From contig NC_068352.1 of NCBI RefSeq assembly GCF_014633365.1, positions 24,151,310 to 24,215,309 on the forward strand: a stretch of DNA of 64,000 bases, written 5' to 3'. The notes under the pieces were generated by a model. The model ran no database searches, was not told where the DNA came from, and saw only the letters and a program-made list of their open reading frames with translations. A program made the translations under genes and the position numbers. The DNA is from Diospyros lotus. Lineage: Eukaryota > Streptophyta > Magnoliopsida > Ericales > Ebenaceae. Positions 58,360-64,000 of the stretch are shown here, one piece after another. Numbering within the stretch: position 1 is the stretch's first letter; every line of letters starts with the position of its first letter.

Positions 58360-61300
58360 TCAAAATAAATGCGGATAAGAAATCTTCATTTCTTCTTCGC
58401 GTTCCCAAGTTGCCTTTTCTTCATCATGATTGCCCCATAGTACCTTTACTAAGGGAATAACCTTGTTCCTTAAGACTTGATCCCTTTGATCTAGGATTCG
58501 AACTGGTTCCTCAAGATACGTTAGGTCATTTTGTATCTCAATGGTTTCATCCCGAAGTACCTGCGTAGGGTCTGGCTCATGTTTCCATAGTTGAGATATA
58601 TGAAACACGTTGTGGATGTTTGATAATGCTACAGGTAAGGCTAATTTGTAAGCCACTAATCCAATTTTTTTCAAAATCTCATAGGGTCCTATGTATCTTG
58701 GGCTTAATTTCCCTTTCCTTTTTCCTCGAATCACGGATTTAAATGGAGAGACTTTCAAGTATACCTTGTCACCGACCAAAAATTCCAGGTTTCGCCTTCG
58801 TTGATCAGCGTATGATTTCTGACGATTTTGACTTATCCTAATTTTCTCTTGTATTTGCTTAATCTTCTCAGTAGTAGTCTGAACAATCTCGGGTCCAATT
58901 AATCCGATTTCTCTAGTTTCTACCCAGCAGAGTGGTGTTCTGCATTTTCGCCCATACAATGCCTCGTAGGGAGCCATTCCAATGCTACTGTGGTGCCCGT
59001 TGTTGTAGGCAAATTCTACCAACGATAGATGTTTCTCCCAACTTCCCGAGAATTCCAAAATGCATGCTCTCAACATGTCCTTGAGCGTTTGAATCGTCCG
59101 CTCGGATTGTCCGTCAGTCTGAGGGTGATAAGCTGTGCTGAGCTTCAACTGTGTTCCCATACACTTGTGGAAACTTTCCCAAAATCTTGATGTAAATCGT
59201 GGGTCTCGATTTGACACTATACTTGCAGGTATTCCATGTAATCGTACTATTTCCTCAATGTACAGCTGAGCCAGAGCATGAGTCGGTTGCCCTATCTTAG
59301 TAGGCAAGAAATGTGCCGACTTGGTCAGTCGATCCACTATTACCCAAATAGCATCGTTTCCTTTGGGACTTCGAGGTAGATTGGTCACAAAATCCATAGT
59401 GACGTGGTCTCATTTCCACTCGGGAATATCCAATGGTTGTAACTTTCCTCCCGGACGCTGATGCTCAATTTTGACACGTTGACAGGTATCACATTGTGCC
59501 ACGTACCGTGCCACGTCCTTTTTCATTCCTGGCCACCAATAAATTTCCCTAAGATCCTTATACATTTTTGTGGATCCTGGATGTACTGTGTATCTTGCCC
59601 GATGAGCTTCTTCCAAGATAACTTGTCTTAGACCTTGATCTCTTGGCACGTATGTTTTTCCTTGAAAGCAAAGTATACCATTATGGTAACTGAATTCAAG
59701 TGCCTTAACTTGATCGTTCTCGTCTATCCACTGACTTCTTCTTGTGTCTGTTTGAAGAGCTGATCTGATTTGATTTACCACATCAGGTTGAATTGTCAGA
59801 TTTGCCAAATATCCCTTGATTGGTTTAGGCTTGACACTTACTGTCAAGTGGCTAAATTCCTCGATCATCATGTTAGCCATAATCTCGGAACTTCTTCGGC
59901 TAAGAGCGTCTGCAACTATGTTCGCTTTCCCTGGATGATAGGAAATGGTACAATCATAATCTTTCAAATACTCTATCCATCTTCTCTGTCTCATGTTTAA
60001 CTCCTTCTGAGAAAATATGTACTTCAAACTCTTATGATCCGTAAAAATCTCAAATTGTACCCCGTAGAGATAATGTCTCCACAACTTCAAAGCATATATT
60101 ATAGCTGCTAATTCCAAGTCATGAGTTGGGTAATTCTGCTCGTGTCTTTTCAGTTGCCGAGATCCGTAAGCGATCACCTTCTCATCTTGCATTAGAACAC
60201 ATCCCAATCCTATCCCCGAAGCATCACTATACACCACAAACTTTCCTGACTCCGTTGGCATTGCTAAAATCGGTGCCGTAGTTAATCGCACCTTAAGTTC
60301 TTGAAAACTTTGCTCACATTTATCATCCCATTCAAATTTAACTTCTTTCTGCGTCAATCGAGTAAGTGGAGCAGATATCTTTGAAAATCCTTCTACAAAC
60401 CTTCTGTAGTATCCAGCTAGTCCAAGAAAACTTCGGATTTCCCCAATGGTCTTAGGTGCTTGCCACTTTTGAACCGCTTCTATCTTTGCTGGATCGACAG
60501 CTATACCTTTTGCATAAATTATATGTCCAAGAAATGCTACTTGAGTAAGCCAAAATTCATACTTCGAGAACTTGGCGTACAGCTTATGGTCCTTTAAAGT
60601 CTGCAAGACTATCCTTAAATGTTCTTCATGATCACTCTCACTTGTAGAGTATATCAAAATGTCATCTATGAACACTATTACGAACTTGTCCAGGTAAGGT
60701 CTAAAAGTTCGGTTCATTAAATCCATAAATGCAGCAGGTGCATTGGTCAATCCAAACGGCATTACTAGATATTCATAGTGACCATACCGTGACCGAAATG
60801 CAGTCTTAGGTACATCTTCCGGCTTGATCTTCATTTGATAGTATCCTGACCGAAGATCTACCTTAGAAAATACTCTAACTCCTTGAAGTTGGTCAAACAA
60901 CTCTTCAATCCTAGGTAACGGATACTTATTCTTTATCGTTACCTTGTTTAACTGCCGATAGTCAGTACACATACGTAAGGTACCATCTTTCTTTTTCACG
61001 AACAATATCGGAGCTCCCCAGGGCGACACACTTGGTCTGATAAATCCTTTGTCGGTCAAGTCCTGTAATTGCTCATTCAATTCCTTCATCTCAGCAGGGG
61101 CCATCTTGTACGGAGGTATGGATATTGGCTGTGTACTTGGTATAAGATCTATCGAAAATTCAATTTCTCTTTGGGGAGGTAATCCTGGTAATTCCTCGGG
61201 AAATACCTCAAGATACTCATTCACGACCCTTACTGACTCCAACTCGAGACTTTTCTTTCCTGATTCGGGTTTGGCTGATTGCAACGTGTGCAAAGTCATG

Positions 61301-62841
61301 CCATTTTCTTTCTTAATCTTCCTACTTTGACCCTGGAACACAGTCCACTCTCCGTTAAGCTTGGGTAAGCTTACGGTCTTACTCTTACAATCTATTTTAG
61401 CCTTATGTAGCGATAGGAAATCCATTCCGATAATTATGTCGAAATCTTGAATGTCTAACACCACTAAATCAATCTTGAAACTTTCTGATCCCATATTAAA
61501 AATACAATCGCGGCACCCTACCGCAGTTCTTAGAGTTGAACCCATAGGGGTGGCTATTACCATTTGATAACCCAATTCCCTAGGTTCTAACTTTAAACCT
61601 CCTACTGATGCATGCGACACGAATGAATGCGTAGCACCTGGATCTATTAAAGCATGAACTGGAATATTCGAAAAGAACAGTGTACCTTCAATAACTGCAG
61701 GATCCGCCTCAGCGTCCTCACAAGTCATATTGTACACTCGGCCTGGACGAACATTTTGTGCACTTCCACTCGATGGTTCCATCTTCTGCCTTTTTGAGCA
61801 ATCGCGCGAGATATGCCCTGGTTGACCACAATTGAAACACACCACTTTTCCCTGATACCCACCCTAGGGCGTTGCTTTGTTCTTTGGGCAGTTTCTTCCA
61901 ATGTGGCCTTCTTCGTCGCATCCGTAACATTTTATAACACATCTTTTTCCAAAGTGTTTCCTCTTACATCGAGGGCACTTCCCATCGTCCCTTGGTTGAG
62001 TCTTTGAACTGTCTGGTTTACCGTTCTTACTTCCTTCCTCTGTCATGATTATCTTGGCTCGTGTCAGATTTCTCTCAATGGTCAAAGCTCGGTGCAATGC
62101 TTCTTTGTAAGTTTCAATGTCCCATCCACTTAGAACTTGCTGAAGATGTCCTTATAATCCTGAAACAAACTTTTATGCCTTCTGACTCTCGTCAGTCTCG
62201 TACATGGGCATGTACTTAATCAGTTGAATGAACCGATTATCGTATTGACTCACAGACATCTCATTCGTCTGCTTGAGTCTCATAAACTCCCAAATTCTTT
62301 CTTCCTTCCAACTCTTGGAAAAATACTTGGCGTTAAACTCTTCCTTGAATCCCGCCCAAGTATACATTGGTGCATCCTCATTCTCAGCTTCATGCTCCTG
62401 TTGAGACCTTATTAATGATCGCTCGGTAGACTGCCACCACCGGCCTGCTTCTTCCTCTAGCGTGTAGGTTGCACACCTCACCTTCTCCTCTTCACTACAT
62501 TGGAGATGTTGAAGTAGTTTCTCGGTCTGCTCCAGCCAATACTCGGCTACGCTAGGATCATCGCCAGTCCTTCCCTTGAACACAGGGGGTCTCAAATGTC
62601 GGTATCGCTCCAAAGCCGTGGTCGTGTGCCGAGTAGGCTCCTCTCGACTCACGTATGTCAGCATATTTTCCAAAAATCGCTCCATTCGCTCAAACCGGTC
62701 CTCACTGGAGCTCGATTCCTCAACGTATCTTCTGTTTCCTCCTGAGTGATTCCTGTGATCACCCTGATCTTCGGGATTATTTTCTTCTCTTCTCCCATTT
62801 TCGACATGGGCTGCGTCTCGAAGTCTTCGTGTATTCACCAT
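58360..62841 (-). pseudogene. Tekay-type gag-pol with four in-frame stops
   Basis: One frame runs through the whole region, with stops at 62173-62175 (TAA), 62152-62154 (TAA), 61864-61866 (TAG) and 59410-59412 (TGA). The usual start MVNTRR is at 62841. Gag has a Retrotrans_gag core (AEYWLEQTEKLLQHL, GRWWQS) and zinc knuckles CYGCDEEGHIGRNC and [14 protein letters not shown]. In the segment from 61845: protease [10 protein letters not shown] (D at 68), reverse transcriptase with FIDD at 392-395, RNase H with SDAS (D at 541), then the integrase HHCC. The fourth stop falls between the HHCC and the catalytic core (MDFVTNLP, SNRDPRF, YHPQTDGQSE). The C-terminus (VIPLVKVLWGNH, ATWEREEEM, YPHLF) is the chromodomain of Tekay/Del chromoviruses. 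All domains are present, so only point changes have disabled it. Confidence 0.92.
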
Positions 62842-63033
62842 CTGAAGTGGATCACGGAAATGAATTATGCACAAGACAAGATTGTTTCTATACAAAGGGG
62901 ACAGTTTTATTTCTTTGTAATATCCCACAAAACAGAACAACTTAGTACAACTAAAAAGGAAAGTAAACATAACATCTTATTTTATTTTATATTTACATAT
63001 CACTTCGTCCAACACCTATCTCTTCGGCCCTGC

Positions 63034-63516
63034 TCAGTAGTTCTTCGGCCTCCAGATCCATGACTCCCTATGGTCCTCATCACCGTTGGATGCTACCGGG
63101 GGTCCTTCGTCATCATCTCGGACTTCCTGAGACTCCTCGTCTGATTCCTCATCAGAGCTAATATCTATGACCTCATTCGCGAGATTTGCAGCAATTTCTG
63201 CCTGTTCTTCCTCGTTCATAACGTCCCCGAGTAGATCTTGATGCTCGTTCCTCATTCTTGCGCAAAATTCAAGTAGAGAGTCGTCTTCCCAATCCTGCCA
63301 CAACCATTGCGCGAAAGTCTTCCATTCCCCCTCAAACTGATCAATAAGAAAACCGATCTGAAACTCTGATAGATCTACCAACTGTCGGTAGCTGGGGGGC
63401 ACATCATCAATAATTTCCTCCATTGCAAGCAGAAACACATTCATGTCCTCATTTTGCGGGTTTCCTCGAGCTTCGATCCTATTTGCCCAATGCGACAGCA
63501 GCACTCGGTCCACCAT
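63034..63516 (-). CDS. Extra acidic reading frame upstream of gag
   Basis: A 160-codon frame (MVDRVLLSHW at the start) lies between the primer-binding site and gag, on the same strand as gag-pol, ending 193 nt before the gag start. It has no stop, unlike gag-pol. The first 100 residues are tryptophan- and acid-rich (WKTFAQWLWQDWEDD). Residues 116-125 read VIDISSDEES, followed by more acidic residues. A hydrophobic core next to serines and acids is the form of a SUMO-interacting motif. No known retroelement domain is recognised, and most Tekay elements have only gag-pol as far as I know. It could also be a captured host fragment. The function is unknown. Confidence 0.55.
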   Translation of the reverse strand: MVDRVLLSHWANRIEARGNPQNEDMNVFLLAMEEIIDDVPPSYRQLVDLSEFQIGFLIDQFEGEWKTFAQWLWQDWEDDSLLEFCARMRNEHQDLLGDVMNEEEQAEIAANLANEVIDISSDEESDEESQEVRDDDEGPPVASNGDEDHRESWIWRPKNY

Positions 63517-63670
63517 TGCTTACTAACAATACATATAGATTTTTTTTTAGAAATCTCGAACAAGTGTCTCCTGAAGTTCTCTTATAACACCTAGAATCCA
63601 TAATCTTATTCTAAGTTATCAAGTCTAGTCGTGCTAAGTTCAATAACCTAGCCTAACCATCCTAGGGTTT

Positions 63671-63690
63671 TAACCTAGGCTCTGATACCA
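63671..63690 (-). other. Primer-binding site, initiator-Met tRNA type
   Basis: The minus strand reads TGGTATCAGAGCCTAGG two bases after the LTR end. This is the standard initiator-methionine tRNA primer site of plant LTR elements. Confidence 0.9.
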
Positions 63691-63692
63691 AT

Positions 63693-64000
63693 TGTAACAC
63701 CCCGCCCTATACAGGCGTGTCACTATAAGGAAATTCCCGGGGTTTCTTTTCTTCTTTTTTTTCAAATCTGTTACTCGCGGCGCCTGTGAGCACAATCTTC
63801 ACAGGCAGATGAAACACTCGTCGCCAAAACTACAGCCGGCACCCGCAGTGATCTCAAGAACAATCACCATATGCAGATATCTACCCCGAGGGTTCCAATC
63901 TTACTTCGTTTAGTTAACATTAGCATAATCACAACTGAACGAAACATTTCAAATACAGCGGAATACTTAACCATCAAAATAACGTGGCCTGCCACGTGTT
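63693..64000 (-). mobile_element. 5' LTR of the Tekay-type element, cut by window end
   Basis: Starts TGTAACACCCCGCC on the plus strand and matches 55849-56156 with only a few differences by eye. The close match suggests a fairly recent insertion, although gag-pol already has four stops. The other end and the right target duplication are outside the window. Confidence 0.9.

Noticed and set aside
62842..62970. Gag start at the first ATG of the frame (62970)
   Set aside because: The upstream part reads as hydrophobic leader unlike gag; MVNTRR at 62841 is the usual start for this clade.
1..64000. tRNA genes, organelle-derived inserts or bacterial genes
   Set aside because: No cloverleaf-like sequence, plastid or mitochondrial gene, or prokaryotic operon was recognised on reading both strands; a tRNA scan could still find a small one.

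Overview
The window is nuclear DNA of a flowering plant, most likely a eudicot. It is AT-rich and has split genes with GT-AG introns. Its LTR retrotransposons belong to plant clades: Tekay-type chromovirus, Athila-type Ty3/gypsy, Copia, and a Cassandra TRIM carrying 5S rRNA sequence. hAT transposons are also present. I cannot name the species. There is no bacterial or organellar gene content.

The host theme is a locally amplified gene related to the STRUBBELIG-RECEPTOR FAMILY (SRF) of leucine-rich-repeat receptor-like proteins. Copy B (14295-19504) has nine coding exons that join in phase into one open frame of about 418 codons: signal peptide, LRR N-cap, five LRR exons plus a final LRR-cap exon region, proline-rich stretch and one transmembrane segment. 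It has no kinase domain. After the membrane segment it carries an 11-residue repeat built on EIKTQIS and a low-complexity tail. Copy C (32839-37545) is a pseudogene. Copies A (11185-12122) and D (48450-51290), and a half-exon at the left edge (380-754), are fragments. In D, and by inference in A and the left-edge copy, an array of about 420-bp units lies inside the exon that codes for the proline-rich and membrane segments. The kinase exons of normal SRF genes are not seen anywhere in the window.

The rest is mostly mobile DNA. From left to right: a Tekay-type solo LTR (1362-6212) with another LTR inside it; a small hAT element with a C/T-rich core (7911-8936); dispersed AT-rich units that recur between gene copies; a nest at 21752-28522 in which an Athila-type fragment holds a Cassandra TRIM that holds a Tekay-type solo LTR; a partial LTR element (28523-30528); a 2.2-kb hAT element carrying a broken LOB-domain (LBD) gene with its intron (30565-32780); a Copia solo LTR (34449-35262) inside an intron of copy C; further solo LTRs at 39830-42954 and 52445-55176; and a Tekay-type element on the minus strand from 55849 to beyond the right edge. 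That last element has four in-frame stops in gag-pol and an extra acidic reading frame between its primer-binding site and gag.

Insertion calls rest on terminal TG...CA or inverted repeats, target-site duplications and, in several cases, an uninterrupted paralogous site elsewhere in the window. No expression, alignment or database search was available; family names come from motif recognition.
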